A stretch of DNA of 64,000 nucleotides. Origin: Mesorhizobium sp. LMG 17147. Its GTDB lineage: Bacteria > Pseudomonadota > Alphaproteobacteria > Rhizobiales > Rhizobiaceae. Both the position numbers and the translations under genes were made by a program. The number at the start of each line of letters is the position of its first letter. The first letter of the stretch is position 1. The notes beneath the pieces are model-generated. The model was given only the letters and a program-made list of their open reading frames with translations. It did no database searches and had not been told where the DNA came from. This document shows positions 52,876 to 63,592 of this stretch, piece after piece. The stretch spans positions 186,001 to 250,000 of the forward strand of contig NZ_JANCTC010000002.1 in assembly GCF_024297145.1 (NCBI RefSeq), read 5' to 3'.

Positions 52876-53793
52876 CTAGTCGGCAAGCGGATGATGATCG
52901 TTGACCAGACGCATCAGCCGCTCCTCCAGCACATGCGTGTAGATCTGCGTCGTTGAAATATCGGCGTGGCCGAGCAGCTGCTGCACGGCCCTGAGATCGG
53001 CGCCGTTCTGCAGCAGATGGCTGGCGAAAGCATGCCGCAGCACATGCGGCGATATCTTCGCCGCGGCAATGCCGGCCCGCGCGGCAAGCGCTTTCAGCTC
53101 GCGGGCAAAGACCTGTCTCGAGAGATAGCCGCTGTCGGCGGCGGCCGGAAACAGGAACGGGCTGTCGGCAAGAGCCGGCACCGCCGCCCGTGCGGCAAGC
53201 CAGGTCCGCATCGCCGTGCGCGCCTTGGCCGACAGCGGCACCATGCGCTCCTTGTTGCCCTTGCCGCGCACCATGAAGAAGCGGTCGTCGCGCTGCGCCA
53301 CCGTCACAGGAAGGCCGACCAGCTCCGAAACGCGCAAGCCGGTGGCGTAGAGCACCTCGACCAGTGCCTGGAGGCGCAGCGCCGCGAGCGTGTCGCCGTC
53401 ATGCATGGAGGGGTCCTTCGCCTCTTGCGCGGCGCGGTCGAGCAGCCGGCCGGTATCGGCTTCGCTCATCGTTTTCGGCAGCGCCCGCCCCTTCTTCGGG
53501 CTGTCCAGCGTGCCGGTCGGATCGTCGCCGCGCAGGCCCTCGGTATAGAGGAACTTGAAGAACTGCCGAATCGCCGACAATTTGCGCGCCTGCGAGGTGG
53601 CGGCAAAGCCGCGCGCGGCGATGTCGTCGAGATAGGCACGGATGTCGGCGCTGGTGGCACCGGCAAGTCCGCCGGCGATCCCGGCGGAAGCGTCCTCGAG
53701 GTCGCGGCGATAGGACGAAAGCGTGTTTTCGGCGGCGCCGCGCTCGGCGCTCATCATTTCCAGGAAGGCTTCGATGCGGGCGGCGCTGTTCAT
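52876..53793 (-). CDS. xerD: Tyrosine recombinase XerD
   Basis: Resolves chromosome dimers at dif with XerC. 305 residues: SAM-like N-terminal domain then catalytic domain with Arg in TGLRVSELV, HxxR in [12 protein letters not shown], and nucleophile Tyr in TTQIYTHV. It overlaps a small membrane-protein gene by the ATGA sequence. Neighbours accA and aroK are core genes, so this is the housekeeping recombinase, not an element integrase. Confidence 0.95.
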   Translation of the reverse strand: MNSAARIEAFLEMMSAERGAAENTLSSYRRDLEDASAGIAGGLAGATSADIRAYLDDIAARGFAATSQARKLSAIRQFFKFLYTEGLRGDDPTGTLDSPKKGRALPKTMSEADTGRLLDRAAQEAKDPSMHDGDTLAALRLQALVEVLYATGLRVSELVGLPVTVAQRDDRFFMVRGKGNKERMVPLSAKARTAMRTWLAARAAVPALADSPFLFPAAADSGYLSRQVFARELKALAARAGIAAAKISPHVLRHAFASHLLQNGADLRAVQQLLGHADISTTQIYTHVLEERLMRLVNDHHPLAD

Positions 53794-53939
53794 TTTTTCG
53801 GATTGAGCTTTTCCGGAGGGATACGCACGCTCATTTCCGCCTTTCTCGGCTCGACGAACATGACCAAGGCGAACATCGCGCCATAGACAATGCCGGCCAG
53901 AATCGCGAGCGTCACGACAAAGCGAAACAGTGTTGGCAT
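53790..53939 (-). CDS. Small membrane protein upstream of xerD
   Basis: 49 residues with one hydrophobic helix ([26 protein letters not shown] is its span, residues 4-29) and a short Lys/Pro-rich tail. Its TGA overlaps the xerD ATG in ATGA, so translation is coupled. Similar small genes precede xerD in related rhizobia as far as I recall. Function unknown. Confidence 0.7.
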   Translation of the reverse strand: MPTLFRFVVTLAILAGIVYGAMFALVMFVEPRKAEMSVRIPPEKLNPKK

Positions 53940-54100
53940 TAATTTTCGCCCGTCGTCTTATTCTGCATTTCCAACCCTGTGCCCTTATGAGACGCCAATC
54001 CGGGCAATTCAAGGGAGAAGCCATATCCGGTCCTGGGTGCGTTACGCTTGACGCAAACAGGCTTTTGATGTCGATACGCCGGCAAAGAGGCCCTAGAAGC

Positions 54101-54703
54101 ATGAACGCGCTACCAGCAAATCCTCCGGGCGAGAGCCATGCCGCGCTGCTCGGCCGGCTGGGCGGCCGTTCCATCGTCTTTGTCGGGCTGATGGGCGCCG
54201 GCAAGACGGCCATCGGCCGTAAGGTGGCGGCGATGCTGGCGCTGCCCTTCATCGACAGCGATCAGGAGATCGAAACTGTTTCGCGCATGAGCGTCCCGGA
54301 CCTGTTCGAGCGCTATGGCGAGGCGGAGTTCCGGGCACTGGAGCAGCGCGTCATCCTGCGTGTGCTGGAGCACGGGCCGCAGGTGCTGTCGACCGGCGGC
54401 GGCGCCTTCATGAACGCGCAGACGCGCGAGGCGATCGCCAGCCATGGCGTTTCGGTATGGCTGAAGGCCGAAATCGATCTGTTGATGGAGCGCGTTTCGA
54501 AGAAGCAGAACCGGCCGCTGCTGAAAAGCGCCGATCCGCGCGCCGTGCTGGAACGGCTGATGGCGGAACGCTACCCGGTTTACGCCGCGGCCGATGTCAC
54601 CGTGCCGACCCGCGACGACCGCAAGGAGATCATTGCCGCCGAGGTGGTGGACGCGCTGCGCGCCCATCTCGGTGTTGCCGACATCGATGAGGTGCGGTCG
54701 TGA
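54101..54703 (+). CDS. aroK: Shikimate kinase
   Basis: Phosphorylates shikimate in aromatic amino acid synthesis. 200 residues with Walker [12 protein letters not shown] at about 25-35, shikimate-binding DSDQEIE and the lid region KKQNRPLL. The start ATG 54101 fits; the frame extends 57 codons upstream without a ribosome site. GTGA overlap with aroB gives translational coupling. Confidence 0.95.
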   Translation: MNALPANPPGESHAALLGRLGGRSIVFVGLMGAGKTAIGRKVAAMLALPFIDSDQEIETVSRMSVPDLFERYGEAEFRALEQRVILRVLEHGPQVLSTGGGAFMNAQTREAIASHGVSVWLKAEIDLLMERVSKKQNRPLLKSADPRAVLERLMAERYPVYAAADVTVPTRDDRKEIIAAEVVDALRAHLGVADIDEVRS

Positions 54704-55842
54704 GCGCTGATGCAACGGTCTCTGTCGAAGTCGGGCTTGGCGAGCGCGCCTACGACATTTTGATCGGCCCCGGCCTGCTGTCACGCACCGGCGCCGAGAT
54801 TTCGCGCCGTCTGCCGGGCACAAGGGCGGCGGTCGTCACCGACGAAAACGTCGCTAGCGCGCATCTCGCAACGCTTGCGGCCGGCCTGGCAAGCGGTGGC
54901 ATCCAACATGCCATCATCACGCTGCCGCCAGGCGAAAAGACCAAGAGCTTTGCGCACCTCGAAGAGGTGGTCGACGGCGTGCTGGCCGCCAAGCTGGAGC
55001 GCGGCGACGTCGTCATCGCGCTCGGCGGCGGCGTCATCGGCGACCTGGCCGGCTTTGCCGCCGGCATCGCGCGGCGCGGCATGAATTTCGTGCAGGTTCC
55101 GACCTCGCTGCTGGCGCAGGTCGATTCCTCCGTCGGCGGCAAGACCGGCATCAACAGCAAGCGCGGCAAGAACCTCGTCGGGGTGTTCCACCAGCCCAAG
55201 CTGGTGCTGGCCGATACCGAAGTGCTCGATACGCTGCCGATCCGCGAGTTTCGCGCCGGCTATGCCGAACTGACCAAATACGGGCTGATCGACCGGCCGG
55301 AGTTCTTCGCCTGGCTGGAAGAAAACTGGCGCCAAGTGTTTGCCGGCGGGCCGGAGCGGGCTGCCGCCATCGCCGAGGCCTGTCGTGCCAAGGCCGACGT
55401 CGTTGCCCGCGACGAGTTCGAGACCGGCGACCGCGCCCTGCTCAATCTCGGCCACACCTTCGGCCATGCACTGGAGGCGGCGACCGGCTATGACGGCGCA
55501 CGGCTCGTGCATGGCGAAGGCGTCGCCATCGGCATGGCGCTGGCGCACCGCTTTTCGTCAAGGCTCAATTTGGCGAGCCCCGACGATGCGGGGCGCGTCG
55601 AGGCGCATCTTCGCGCCGTCGGCCTGCCCTGGCGCATGGCCGACATTCCGGGCGAATTGCCCGACGCCGAGCAGCTGTTCTCCTTCATCACCCAGGACAA
55701 GAAGGTGTCGCGCGGCGCGCTGACCTTCATCCTGACGCGCGGCGTCGGACAGGCCTTCATCGCCAGGGATGTGCCGGCCTCGGAAGTGCTGGCGTTCCTC
55801 AGGGAGAACCATCCGGGTCGGCAGGAAAGCCGCCCGGGATGA
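54700..55842 (+). CDS. aroB: 3-dehydroquinate synthase
   Basis: Second step of the shikimate pathway. 380 residues, GTG start overlapping the aroK stop. NAD and metal site motifs [14 protein letters not shown] and [18 protein letters not shown] are intact; metal His in GHTFGHALE and HGEGVAIGM. Followed by a CorC-type gene with ATGA overlap. Confidence 0.97.
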   Translation: MSADATVSVEVGLGERAYDILIGPGLLSRTGAEISRRLPGTRAAVVTDENVASAHLATLAAGLASGGIQHAIITLPPGEKTKSFAHLEEVVDGVLAAKLERGDVVIALGGGVIGDLAGFAAGIARRGMNFVQVPTSLLAQVDSSVGGKTGINSKRGKNLVGVFHQPKLVLADTEVLDTLPIREFRAGYAELTKYGLIDRPEFFAWLEENWRQVFAGGPERAAAIAEACRAKADVVARDEFETGDRALLNLGHTFGHALEAATGYDGARLVHGEGVAIGMALAHRFSSRLNLASPDDAGRVEAHLRAVGLPWRMADIPGELPDAEQLFSFITQDKKVSRGALTFILTRGVGQAFIARDVPASEVLAFLRENHPGRQESRPG

Positions 55843-56735
55843 GTCAGGCCGGCTGGATCGCGGCTGCAGTGCTCGCCGGCCTCGGCCTGCTGGGCTTCGT
55901 CCTGCGCCGGCACCTGCTCGCCGCCTTCGGCTATGAGCTGCAGCGCATCGAGCCGCAGCGCTCGGCGCGCGAGGAACTGCGCGGCGCCATCGACGATTTC
56001 CGCCGTGACGGCCAGGTGGTGCGCGAGGACCGCGCCCGCATCGGCGGCCTGTTCGACCTCGAGGAGCTCGAAGTGTCGGACGTCATGGTCCACCGCACCA
56101 ATATGCGCTCGGTCAATGCCGATGACCCGCCCGAAGCGGTGGTTCGCGAGATCCTGCAGAGCCCGCACACCCGCATGCCGTTGTGGAAGGGTTCGCTCGA
56201 CAACATTGTCGGCGTGCTGCACGCGAAGGATCTGCTGCGCGCGCTGAACGAGGTCGGCAACGATTTCTCCCGGATCGACGTGATGAAGATCGCGTCCAAA
56301 CCGTGGTTCGTGCCCGACACCACGACGCTGCAGGAGCAGCTCAACGCCTTCCTGCGCCGCAAGGCGCATTTCGCCATTGTCGTCGACGAATATGGCGAGG
56401 TCGAAGGGCTGGTGACGCTGGAGGACATCATCGAGGAGATCGTCGGCGAGATCGCCGACGAGCACGACATCGACATCCAGGGCGTCAAGCAGGAGGCCGA
56501 CGGCTCCGTCGTCGTCGACGGCACAGTGCCGATCCGCGACCTTAACCGGGCGCTCGACTGGAACCTGCCGGACGAGGAAGCCACCACCATTGCCGGGCTC
56601 GTCATCCACGAGGCGCAGTCGATCCCGGACGAAAAGCAGGCCTTTACGTTTCACGGCAAGCGCTTCGTCGTCATGAAGCGCGACAAGAACCGTATCGCGC
56701 GGCTGAGGATCAAGCCGGCGATGCTTGGCGAATGA
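55839..56735 (+). CDS. CorC/HlyC-type CBS domain protein lacking most of DUF21
   Basis: 298 residues. A CBS pair (about 78-200, VMVHRTNMRSVNADDPP and HAKDLLRALNEVG) and the C-terminal CorC_HlyC domain (about 210-298) are complete. In the usual rhizobial protein at this locus an N-terminal DUF21 membrane domain of about 130 more residues precedes them; here only one hydrophobic helix remains (WIAAAVLAGLGLLGF), joined directly to YELQRIEPQRSAREELRG. The reading frame is intact, so it looks like an in-frame internal deletion. Probably a metal-transport or membrane-stress protein. Confidence 0.85.
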   Translation: MSQAGWIAAAVLAGLGLLGFVLRRHLLAAFGYELQRIEPQRSAREELRGAIDDFRRDGQVVREDRARIGGLFDLEELEVSDVMVHRTNMRSVNADDPPEAVVREILQSPHTRMPLWKGSLDNIVGVLHAKDLLRALNEVGNDFSRIDVMKIASKPWFVPDTTTLQEQLNAFLRRKAHFAIVVDEYGEVEGLVTLEDIIEEIVGEIADEHDIDIQGVKQEADGSVVVDGTVPIRDLNRALDWNLPDEEATTIAGLVIHEAQSIPDEKQAFTFHGKRFVVMKRDKNRIARLRIKPAMLGE

Positions 56736-56775
56736 CAGCGCGCATCTTGGGGCACCTGAGGGCGGTCAGGAGCGG

Positions 56776-57582
56776 ATGACAATCGATCGGCGAAGCCTGC
56801 TTCTGGTCTCGATGGCGGCGCTGTTGCCGGGGCAGGCGGCGGCATTGCAGCTGCGTTCGCCGTCGCCCGAAACCTTCGACTATGGGCCGGCCAAGCTCGA
56901 CATCTATTCCCGCGACGGCGCAAGCGGCCTGCCGGTCGTCTTCTTCGTCCATGGCGGCGCCTGGCGGGTCGGCAGTCGCGGCAACGTCAATGCCAAGCCG
57001 CAATTCCTGCTCGACAATGGCTTCTGCTTCGTCTCGATCGACTACCGGATGCTGCCCGAGGCCGACGTCGCCACCCAGGCGGCGGATGTCGAACTGGCCT
57101 ATCGCTACGTCCGCGCCAACATCGCCAGGCATGGCGGCGATCCGGACCGGATCGTCGCGATGGGCCATTCGGCCGGCTGCCATCTCGTCGCATTGACCGG
57201 CCTGCGCGGCGGCCTGCCCGGGGTCGCGGCACTGATCCTCGATGACACCAGGGCTTACGACCTGGAGGCATTGGCCAGGAGCGGCGGCATGGCAGGGGTC
57301 TATGCCCGCGCCTTTCCCGATCCGGCACAGTGGCGCGCGCTGTCGCCTGTCACCTATGTGGAAGGCCGCAAGCACCCGCCGACCTTCATCGCCCATTCAC
57401 GGGCGAAAACCCGTGCTGAGGAGGCGCAGGCCTTCGCCGGGCGTCTGCGCGCCACCGGAACCAGGGTCACGCTGTTCGACGGCAGCGCCTATTCGCACAT
57501 GTCGATCAATCGCGACTTCGGCACCGAAGGCGATGCATTGACAGCGGCGGTGATGGCTTTCCTGAGGGCGAGCCTCGGCTGA
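56776..57582 (+). CDS. Exported alpha/beta hydrolase
   Basis: 268 residues. A signal peptide (about 1-25, RRSLLLVSMAALLPGQAAA; it begins with a twin-arginine-like pair but has no full TAT motif) leads to a BD-FAE/esterase-type domain: HGGAWRVG oxyanion motif, nucleophile Ser in GHSAGCH, and His in SAYSHMSIN. Substrate unknown. The ATG at 56776 follows GGAG closely. 41 bp after the CorC gene. Confidence 0.85.
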   Translation: MTIDRRSLLLVSMAALLPGQAAALQLRSPSPETFDYGPAKLDIYSRDGASGLPVVFFVHGGAWRVGSRGNVNAKPQFLLDNGFCFVSIDYRMLPEADVATQAADVELAYRYVRANIARHGGDPDRIVAMGHSAGCHLVALTGLRGGLPGVAALILDDTRAYDLEALARSGGMAGVYARAFPDPAQWRALSPVTYVEGRKHPPTFIAHSRAKTRAEEAQAFAGRLRATGTRVTLFDGSAYSHMSINRDFGTEGDALTAAVMAFLRASLG

Positions 57583-57671
57583 TCTACCAGCGAGTCTTTT
57601 GGATGGCAGCAAGCAAGTGAGAGGCGCCCAGACTCGGGGAACGAGGGGCGGCTAAGGCCGAAGTGATTCTG

Positions 57672-57696
57672 TGACCATGGTCATTGACCGCGGTCA
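57672..57696. promoter_or_regulatory. Twin palindromes upstream of the toxin-antitoxin pair
   Basis: Two perfect 12-bp dyads, TGACCATGGTCA (57672-57683) and TGACCGCGGTCA (57685-57696), sit one base apart, 49 bp before the antitoxin start. They share the TGACC/GGTCA arms. They are the likely operator of the autoregulated toxin-antitoxin operon. Confidence 0.7.
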
Positions 57697-57744
57697 CCTC
57701 TGGTCCTACATAGTGCACGGCAATTTTGTTCATTGAGGTGGCGT

Positions 57745-57978
57745 ATGACCGCGCAGGTGTCGAAATCGAAATTCAAGGCAAAGGCTCTCGAGTATTTTCG
57801 CCAGGTTGAAACGAGTGGCGAGCCAATCATTGTGACCGATCACGGCCAGCCCACACTAGAGATACGACGCTATGAGTCGGTTGGGCGCGACCCTTTGGAG
57901 GTGCTGCGTGGGTCTGTGCTGCGTTACGACCGCCCCACGGATCCGGTGGCCGAAGATGATTGGGAAGCCAGCAATTGA
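57745..57978 (+). CDS. Antitoxin, Phd/YefM family
   Basis: 77 residues. N-terminal DNA-binding Phd/YefM fold (VSKSKFKAKALEYFRQVETSGEPIIVTDHGQPTLEIRRY is its extent, about 4-43) and a C-terminal toxin-wrapping tail that ends DDWEASN. It neutralises the PIN toxin and probably represses the operon at the twin palindromes. Start ATG 57745 follows GAGGTGG; the upstream ATG at 57733 is less likely. Confidence 0.9.
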   Translation: MTAQVSKSKFKAKALEYFRQVETSGEPIIVTDHGQPTLEIRRYESVGRDPLEVLRGSVLRYDRPTDPVAEDDWEASN

Positions 57979-58373
57979 TCGTGTTGGACACGCATGTTCT
58001 CGTCCGCTGGGTCGGCGGTGAGACCGATATGCTTTCAGAACCAGCACTTCGGGCAATCGAGCGGGAGAGGATAGGCGGCGAGATTTTGATCTCCTCGATA
58101 TCAGCATGGGAAATCGCCATGCTGATTTCCAGGGGGCGTCTCCTGCTATCGATGGACGTGGGCGAATGGCTGGCAACGGTCAGCAAGCTTGAAAAACTGA
58201 GCTTCATTTCCGTCGACAATGAGATTGCCGTGAATAGTATCGAACTTCCGGGAGAGTTTCACAAGGACCCGGCTGATCGGATCATTGTCGCGACCAGTCG
58301 AAAATTTGCGGCACCTTTGGTGACCGCGGATCAGAAGCTGCGAGACTATCGATATGTAAAGACAATCTGGTAG
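57975..58373 (+). CDS. PIN-domain ribonuclease toxin (VapC-like)
   Basis: 132 residues if it starts at TTG 57975, which overlaps the antitoxin stop (TTGA). The PIN acidic residues are present: Asp in VLDTHVLVRW, Glu in AWEIAML, Asp in KDPADRIIVA and VTADQKL. It likely cuts tRNA or mRNA. An upstream TTG at 57960 is an alternative start. Partnered with the Phd-type antitoxin. Confidence 0.9.
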   Translation: MIVLDTHVLVRWVGGETDMLSEPALRAIERERIGGEILISSISAWEIAMLISRGRLLLSMDVGEWLATVSKLEKLSFISVDNEIAVNSIELPGEFHKDPADRIIVATSRKFAAPLVTADQKLRDYRYVKTIW

Positions 58374-58378
58374 GGCAA

Positions 58379-58681
58379 CTACCAGCGGGTCTTTTCGCCG
58401 GGCGCCGCCGGCTCGATCGCCAGGGCATGCACGCCGGACTTCAACTCCTCGGCCAGCAGATCGTTGACTGCACGGTGACGCTCGACGCGGCTCATGCCGG
58501 CAAAGGCTGGCGCGACGATACGGACGCGGAAATGCGTCTCGCCGGCGCCGTCGAAGGTAGCGTGATGGCCGGAATCCACGTGATGATGACCGGCATGGAG
58601 ATGGCTTTCGTTGATGACGTCCAGCCGTTCCGGCGAAAACGCCTTTTTCAGCTTATCTTCCATCGTTGCCTGTATGGACAT
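58379..58681 (-). CDS. BolA family protein
   Basis: 100 residues of the BolA fold: a helix ending DKLKKAFSPERLDVINES, then HAGHHHV with invariant His and VERHRAVNDLLAEEL. In rhizobia BolA binds [2Fe-2S] with a monothiol glutaredoxin and affects iron homeostasis and morphology. It converges on the PIN toxin gene with 5 bp between. Confidence 0.92.
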   Translation of the reverse strand: MSIQATMEDKLKKAFSPERLDVINESHLHAGHHHVDSGHHATFDGAGETHFRVRIVAPAFAGMSRVERHRAVNDLLAEELKSGVHALAIEPAAPGEKTRW

Positions 58682-58814
58682 CGCCGCTTCCCTTCACCAC
58701 ATCTATGTCATCGCACAAAATTCGCCATTCGCCGGTTTTATGCCGCGATTCAGCGGTTAGGGCGATCATCGCGAAAATGTCAATTCTTGTTTCGCATCCG
58801 CGAACGGCCCATAA

Positions 58815-59444
58815 ATGGGTGAGATGAAGCCGTACCCAAAATATTTCGAGAAGATTCGCATCCGCCCGGAGAAGGACGCGGAGCTGAAGTCGCGTTCGCC
58901 GATCTGCCAATGGGATGGCTGCAAGGAGGCCGGTACCCACCGCGCCCCGGTCGGGCGGATGAAGGAAGGCGAGTATTTCCAGTTCTGCTTCGACCATGTG
59001 CGCGAGTACAACAAGGGCTTCAATTATTTCTCGGGCGTTCCCGACACCGAGATCGCGCGCTTCCAGAAGGAAGCCATGACCGGCCACCGGCCGACCTGGA
59101 AAATGGGCGTCAACGGCGCCTCGACACGCTCCTCGCCCGACTTCGCCCAGGCGCGTTCCGGCCGTGCCGGCTACTACAATCGCATGCGCGATCCCTTCGA
59201 CCTGTTCAAAGGCCCGAAGGACCCGCGCGAAGCACGCGAGCGCAAGGCCAAGCCGCTTGAGGCCAAGGCACTGGAAACGCTTGGCCTTGATACAAAGGCA
59301 AGTGGCAAGGATATCAAGGCGCGCTATAAGGAACTTGTGAAACGCCACCATCCGGATGCGAATGGCGGCGACAGAGGTTCGGAAGACCGGTTCCGCGATG
59401 TGCTCCAGGCGTATCGCGTGCTCAAGCAGGCAGGTTTGTGCTGA
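58815..59444 (+). CDS. J-domain protein
   Basis: 209 residues. Unlike most DnaJ proteins the J domain is at the C-terminus (about 155-209) with the HPD in KRHHPDANG; the N-terminal part, with SPICQWDGCKEAGTHRAP and FDHVREYNKGFNYF, is a zinc-ribbon-like rhizobial conserved region. It probably recruits DnaK to a special substrate. ATG 58815 or 58824. cobS lies 122 bp downstream. Confidence 0.9.
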   Translation: MGEMKPYPKYFEKIRIRPEKDAELKSRSPICQWDGCKEAGTHRAPVGRMKEGEYFQFCFDHVREYNKGFNYFSGVPDTEIARFQKEAMTGHRPTWKMGVNGASTRSSPDFAQARSGRAGYYNRMRDPFDLFKGPKDPREARERKAKPLEAKALETLGLDTKASGKDIKARYKELVKRHHPDANGGDRGSEDRFRDVLQAYRVLKQAGLC

Positions 59445-59566
59445 GCGACCTTACGGTTCGTGTCGCTTTCCAACTTTCATAGGGTTGGAAAAGGCTCTAA
59501 GACCGCCCCCGAACAAAATCGATTACCAGCGAAACGCGGCGTTTCGCTTGTGGAGACGTGATAGAG

Positions 59567-60553
59567 ATGAACAAGGTCGATCGCGACATCGCCAACTTGC
59601 CCGACACCACGGTGTCGGTGAAGGAGACATTCGGCTTCGACTCCAAGATGGTGGTGCCGGCCTATTCGGTGACGAGCGAGCATGTCCCCGACATCGATCC
59701 GGACTACCTGTTCGACAAGAATACGACGATGGCGATCCTCGCCGGCTTTGCCTATAACCGCCGCGTCATGGTGTCGGGCTATCACGGCACCGGCAAGTCG
59801 ACGCACATCGAGCAGGTCGCCGCCCGCCTCAACTGGCCTTGCGTGCGTGTCAACCTCGACAGCCATGTCAGCCGTATCGACCTCGTCGGCAAGGACGCCA
59901 TCGTCGTCAAGGACGGGCTGCAGATCACCGAATTCCGCGACGGCATCCTGCCCTGGGCCTATCAGCACAATGTCGCGCTGTGCTTCGACGAGTACGATGC
60001 CGGCCGCCCGGACGTGATGTTCGTCATCCAGCGCGTGCTGGAATCGTCGGGCCGGCTGACGCTGCTCGACCAGAGCCGGGTTATCCGCCCGCATCCGGCC
60101 TTCCGGCTGTTTTCGACCGCCAATACGGTCGGGCTTGGCGACACCACAGGCCTCTACCACGGCACCCAGCAGATCAATCAGGCGCAGATGGACCGCTGGT
60201 CGATCGTCACCACGCTGAACTATTTGCCGCACGACAACGAAGTGAACATCGTGCTGGCCAAGGCCAAGCACTATCGCGACGGCAAGGGCAAGGAGATCGT
60301 CAACAAGATGGTCCGTGTCGCCGACATGACGCGCTCGGCCTTCATCAACGGCGATTTGTCGACGGTTATGAGCCCGCGCACGGTTATCACCTGGGCCGAG
60401 AATGCCGAAATCTTCGGCAATATCGGCATGGCGTTCCGGCTGACCTTCCTCAACAAATGCGACGAGCTCGAACGCTCGCTGGTCGCCGAATTCTACCAGC
60501 GCGCCTTCGGCGAAGATTTGCCGGAATCGGCGGCGAATGTGGTGCTGGGCTAA
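59567..60553 (+). CDS. cobS: Cobaltochelatase subunit CobS
   Basis: AAA+ ATPase subunit of the aerobic cobaltochelatase, which inserts Co2+ into hydrogenobyrinate diamide. 328 residues with Walker [10 protein letters not shown], Walker B LCFDEYDA, and the sensor arginine in the C-terminal half. The ATG at 59567 is preferred over the upstream GTG at 59558, which is too close to GGAGA. cobT follows after 11 bp. Confidence 0.96.
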   Translation: MNKVDRDIANLPDTTVSVKETFGFDSKMVVPAYSVTSEHVPDIDPDYLFDKNTTMAILAGFAYNRRVMVSGYHGTGKSTHIEQVAARLNWPCVRVNLDSHVSRIDLVGKDAIVVKDGLQITEFRDGILPWAYQHNVALCFDEYDAGRPDVMFVIQRVLESSGRLTLLDQSRVIRPHPAFRLFSTANTVGLGDTTGLYHGTQQINQAQMDRWSIVTTLNYLPHDNEVNIVLAKAKHYRDGKGKEIVNKMVRVADMTRSAFINGDLSTVMSPRTVITWAENAEIFGNIGMAFRLTFLNKCDELERSLVAEFYQRAFGEDLPESAANVVLG

Positions 60554-60564
60554 GCAGAGTCTCG

Positions 60565-62463
60565 ATGGCGGGTCCGGGCGACAACACGCGAAACAAATCC
60601 AAGACCGGCGCTGAGGCCGACAGCTTCAAGCGCGCGGTTACCGTCTGCATGCGCGCCATCGCCGGCGACAAGGATCTCGAGGTCGGTTTCGCCAAGGACC
60701 GGCCGGCGCTGGCCGGCAGCCGGGCCCGGCTGCCGGAACTGCCGAAGAAGGCATCGAAGGCGGACATCGCCATTACCCGCGGGCTCGGCGATTCCATGGC
60801 GCTGAAGCGCGCCTGCCATGATACGCGCATCCACACCAGGCTGGCGCCGGAAGGCAAACAGGCCCGCGCCATCTACGACGCGGTCGAGCAGGCCCGGGTC
60901 GAGGCGATCGGCAGCCGCGCCATGCAGGGCGTTGCCGACAATATCGGCTCGATGCTCGAGGACAAATACGCCAGGGCCAACCTCGCCGACGTCAAGGACA
61001 AGGCCGACGCGCCGATCGAGGAAGCGCTGGCGCTGATGGTGCGCGAAAAGCTGACCGGCCGCACTGTGCCGAAGAGCGGCGAACGGCTGGTCGATCTCTG
61101 GCGCCCTTGGGTCGAGGAAAAAGCCAGTGCCGATCTCGACGGGCTGTCGGCAAAGCTCGACGACCAGCAGGCGTTCGCCCGCGTCGTGCGCGAGATGCTC
61201 GCCTCCATGGAAATGGCGGAGGAACTCGGCGACGACCAGGAGACGGAAGACTCCGAGGACAACGACGAAAACCAGCCGCAAGGCGAGGAGCAGAGCGAGG
61301 AGGGCGGCGAAGACGATTCCGGCTCCGAGCAGTCGCAGTCCGAGGATGCCGAGGCATCGTCCGACGACGAGCAATCGGCCGAGACGGAGGCCTCCGACGC
61401 CACCGCCGAGGATCTCTCCGACGACGACGACGCCGATGCAGAGACGCCCGGCGAGGCGCGCCGCAACGACAATCCCTTCACCAATCTGCCGAAAGAGATC
61501 GACTACAAGGTCTTCACCACCGCCTTCGACGAGACCGTAGGTGCGGAGGAACTGTGTGAGGAGGAGGAGCTCGACCGGCTGCGCGCCTTCCTCGACAAGC
61601 AGCTCGCCAACCTTTCGGGCGTGGTCGGGCGGCTGGCCAACCGGCTGCAGCGCCGGCTGATGGCGCAGCAGAACCGCTCCTGGGATTTCGACCTCGAAGA
61701 AGGCTATCTCGATCCGGCACGGCTGGTGCGCGTCGTCATCGACCCGATGCAGCCTCTGTCCTTCAAGCAGGAGCGTGATACAAAATTCCGCGACACCGTG
61801 GTGTCGCTGGTGCTCGATAATTCGGGTTCGATGCGCGGCCGGCCGATCACGGTCGCCGCGACCTGCGCCGACATTCTGGCGCGCACGCTGGAACGCTGCG
61901 GCGTCTCGGTCGAAATCCTCGGCTTCACCACCCGCGCCTGGAAGGGCGGACAGGCGCGCGAGAAATGGCTGAAGGAAGGCAAGCCGCCGAACCCCGGCCG
62001 TCTCAACGATCTGCGCCACATCATCTACAAATCCGCCGATCATCCGTGGCGGCGGGCGCGCCGCAATCTCGGGCTGATGATGCGCGAGGGCCTGCTCAAG
62101 GAAAACATCGACGGCGAGGCGCTGCTGTGGGCGCATAACCGGCTGATCGCGCGGCCGGAGCAGCGCAAGATCCTGATGATGATCTCGGACGGCGCGCCGG
62201 TCGACGATTCGACGCTGTCGGTCAATCCGGGTAATTATCTCGAGCGGCATCTGCGCGCCATCATCGAGCTCATCGAGACGCGCTCGCCGGTCGAGCTTTT
62301 GGCCATCGGCATCGGCCACGACGTCACCCGCTACTATCGCCGCGCTGTAACCATCGTCGATGCCGAAGAACTGGCCGGCGCCATGACCGAGCAGCTGGCC
62401 TCGCTGTTCGCCGAGGAAACCGTGCGCGACACGCGGCGCGGCGGCATACGGCGCGCCGGATGA
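60565..62463 (+). CDS. cobT: Cobaltochelatase subunit CobT
   Basis: Large subunit with an acidic middle and a VWA domain. 632 residues: N-terminal helical part, Glu/Asp/Ser-rich stretch about 230-305, then a C-terminal VWA with MIDAS DNSGSMR at about 422. It complexes with CobS and CobN. Start ATG 60565 is in frame and family-like; the frame extends far upstream across cobS without meaning. It overlaps the next gene by ATGA. Confidence 0.96.
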   Translation: MAGPGDNTRNKSKTGAEADSFKRAVTVCMRAIAGDKDLEVGFAKDRPALAGSRARLPELPKKASKADIAITRGLGDSMALKRACHDTRIHTRLAPEGKQARAIYDAVEQARVEAIGSRAMQGVADNIGSMLEDKYARANLADVKDKADAPIEEALALMVREKLTGRTVPKSGERLVDLWRPWVEEKASADLDGLSAKLDDQQAFARVVREMLASMEMAEELGDDQETEDSEDNDENQPQGEEQSEEGGEDDSGSEQSQSEDAEASSDDEQSAETEASDATAEDLSDDDDADAETPGEARRNDNPFTNLPKEIDYKVFTTAFDETVGAEELCEEEELDRLRAFLDKQLANLSGVVGRLANRLQRRLMAQQNRSWDFDLEEGYLDPARLVRVVIDPMQPLSFKQERDTKFRDTVVSLVLDNSGSMRGRPITVAATCADILARTLERCGVSVEILGFTTRAWKGGQAREKWLKEGKPPNPGRLNDLRHIIYKSADHPWRRARRNLGLMMREGLLKENIDGEALLWAHNRLIARPEQRKILMMISDGAPVDDSTLSVNPGNYLERHLRAIIELIETRSPVELLAIGIGHDVTRYYRRAVTIVDAEELAGAMTEQLASLFAEETVRDTRRGGIRRAG

Positions 62464-63485
62464 TTTTTTCCCGCGGCGGCTTTTGGCAGAAGCTTTTGGC
62501 CGCCATTGCGTTGTTAGGTATCGGTTTGGCGCCGGCTGTCGCTGCCGGCCCCGCCTCGGTCGAGCCGGCCGAAATCACGGCACGGCCGATCAGCGAATTC
62601 CACATCGGCCGGCCGGATAAACAGTTCGGGCCGCTTGAATTCGTCGGTGGGCTCGAAATGACCTCGTCGACGCGCGATTTCGGCGCGCTGTCGGCGCTTC
62701 GGTTCCTCAAGCCCGGCAGCGATTTCATCGGCGTCGCCGACACCGGCTTCTGGTTCTTCGGCACCCTCGTCCACGATGCCGACAAGCGGCCTTCCGGCAT
62801 TCAGAATTTTCGCATGCAGCAGATGGTCGATGCGGCCGGCCAGCCGATCGACGAGAAATGGGCGGTCGATGCCGAAGGCCTTGCGGTCCAGGACGGCATT
62901 GCCACGGTCGGTTTCGAGCGCGATCACCGTATCGCAGAGTTCAAGATCGATCCGGATGACATGAAGGCGCCGTTCAGGCAATTGGACTTCCTGATCCCGG
63001 CCTGGGAACTTCGGCGCAATCGCGGCTTCGAGACCGTCACCCGCGCCCATCCTTACGGACAGCACGCGGGCGGGCTGGTCGTGGTGTCGGAAAAGAGCCT
63101 CGACAAGGCCGGCAACATCTTTGCCGCGATCATCGAAGGGCCGCACAAGGGCGTCTTCACCGTCAAGCGCAATGGCGATTTCGACATCACCGACGGCGCC
63201 TTCCTGCCGGATGGCGACCTGTTGCTTCTGGAGCGCAGTTTTTCGATGGCCGGCGGGGTCAAGATGCGGCTGCGGCGCATCTATGGCGAAAGCGTCGAGA
63301 AGGGCGCTGTCGCCGACGGGCCGGTGCTGCTCGAAGCCGACATGGGTTACCAGATCGACAATATGGAAGCGCTCGACGTCTGGACCCGCGACGATGGCGC
63401 GCTGATCGTGTCCATGATGTCCGACGACAATCACTCGATCCTGCAGCGCAATCTTTATCTGGAATTCATCCTGCACGAGGATTGA
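62460..63485 (+). CDS. Exported phytase-like esterase domain protein
   Basis: 341 residues. A Sec signal peptide (about 1-29) is followed by a beta-propeller phytase-like esterase fold ([41 protein letters not shown]). This family usually follows cobT in rhizobia, but its role is not known; it may act on a phosphoester in the periplasm. ATGA overlap with cobT. Confidence 0.85.
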   Translation: MIFSRGGFWQKLLAAIALLGIGLAPAVAAGPASVEPAEITARPISEFHIGRPDKQFGPLEFVGGLEMTSSTRDFGALSALRFLKPGSDFIGVADTGFWFFGTLVHDADKRPSGIQNFRMQQMVDAAGQPIDEKWAVDAEGLAVQDGIATVGFERDHRIAEFKIDPDDMKAPFRQLDFLIPAWELRRNRGFETVTRAHPYGQHAGGLVVVSEKSLDKAGNIFAAIIEGPHKGVFTVKRNGDFDITDGAFLPDGDLLLLERSFSMAGGVKMRLRRIYGESVEKGAVADGPVLLEADMGYQIDNMEALDVWTRDDGALIVSMMSDDNHSILQRNLYLEFILHED

Positions 63486-63592
63486 CGCGCGACCGCGGGC
63501 TGCTGCAGGCGGCTCGTCGCCGAGCTTCAGAAACCGCAGTAGTCGGTGTGCCGGGCAGAGCCCAAACAGCAATCCGCCCAAAATTGCTTCCG

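Noticed and set aside
52876..53793. Integrase of a mobile element
   Set aside because: Standard XerD with core neighbours accA and aroK, far from the tRNA-bounded segment.
59839..60564. 5' extension of the cobT frame across cobS
   Set aside because: Out-of-frame to cobS and composed of Arg/Pro-rich shadow sequence. CobT starts at 60565 by length and motif.
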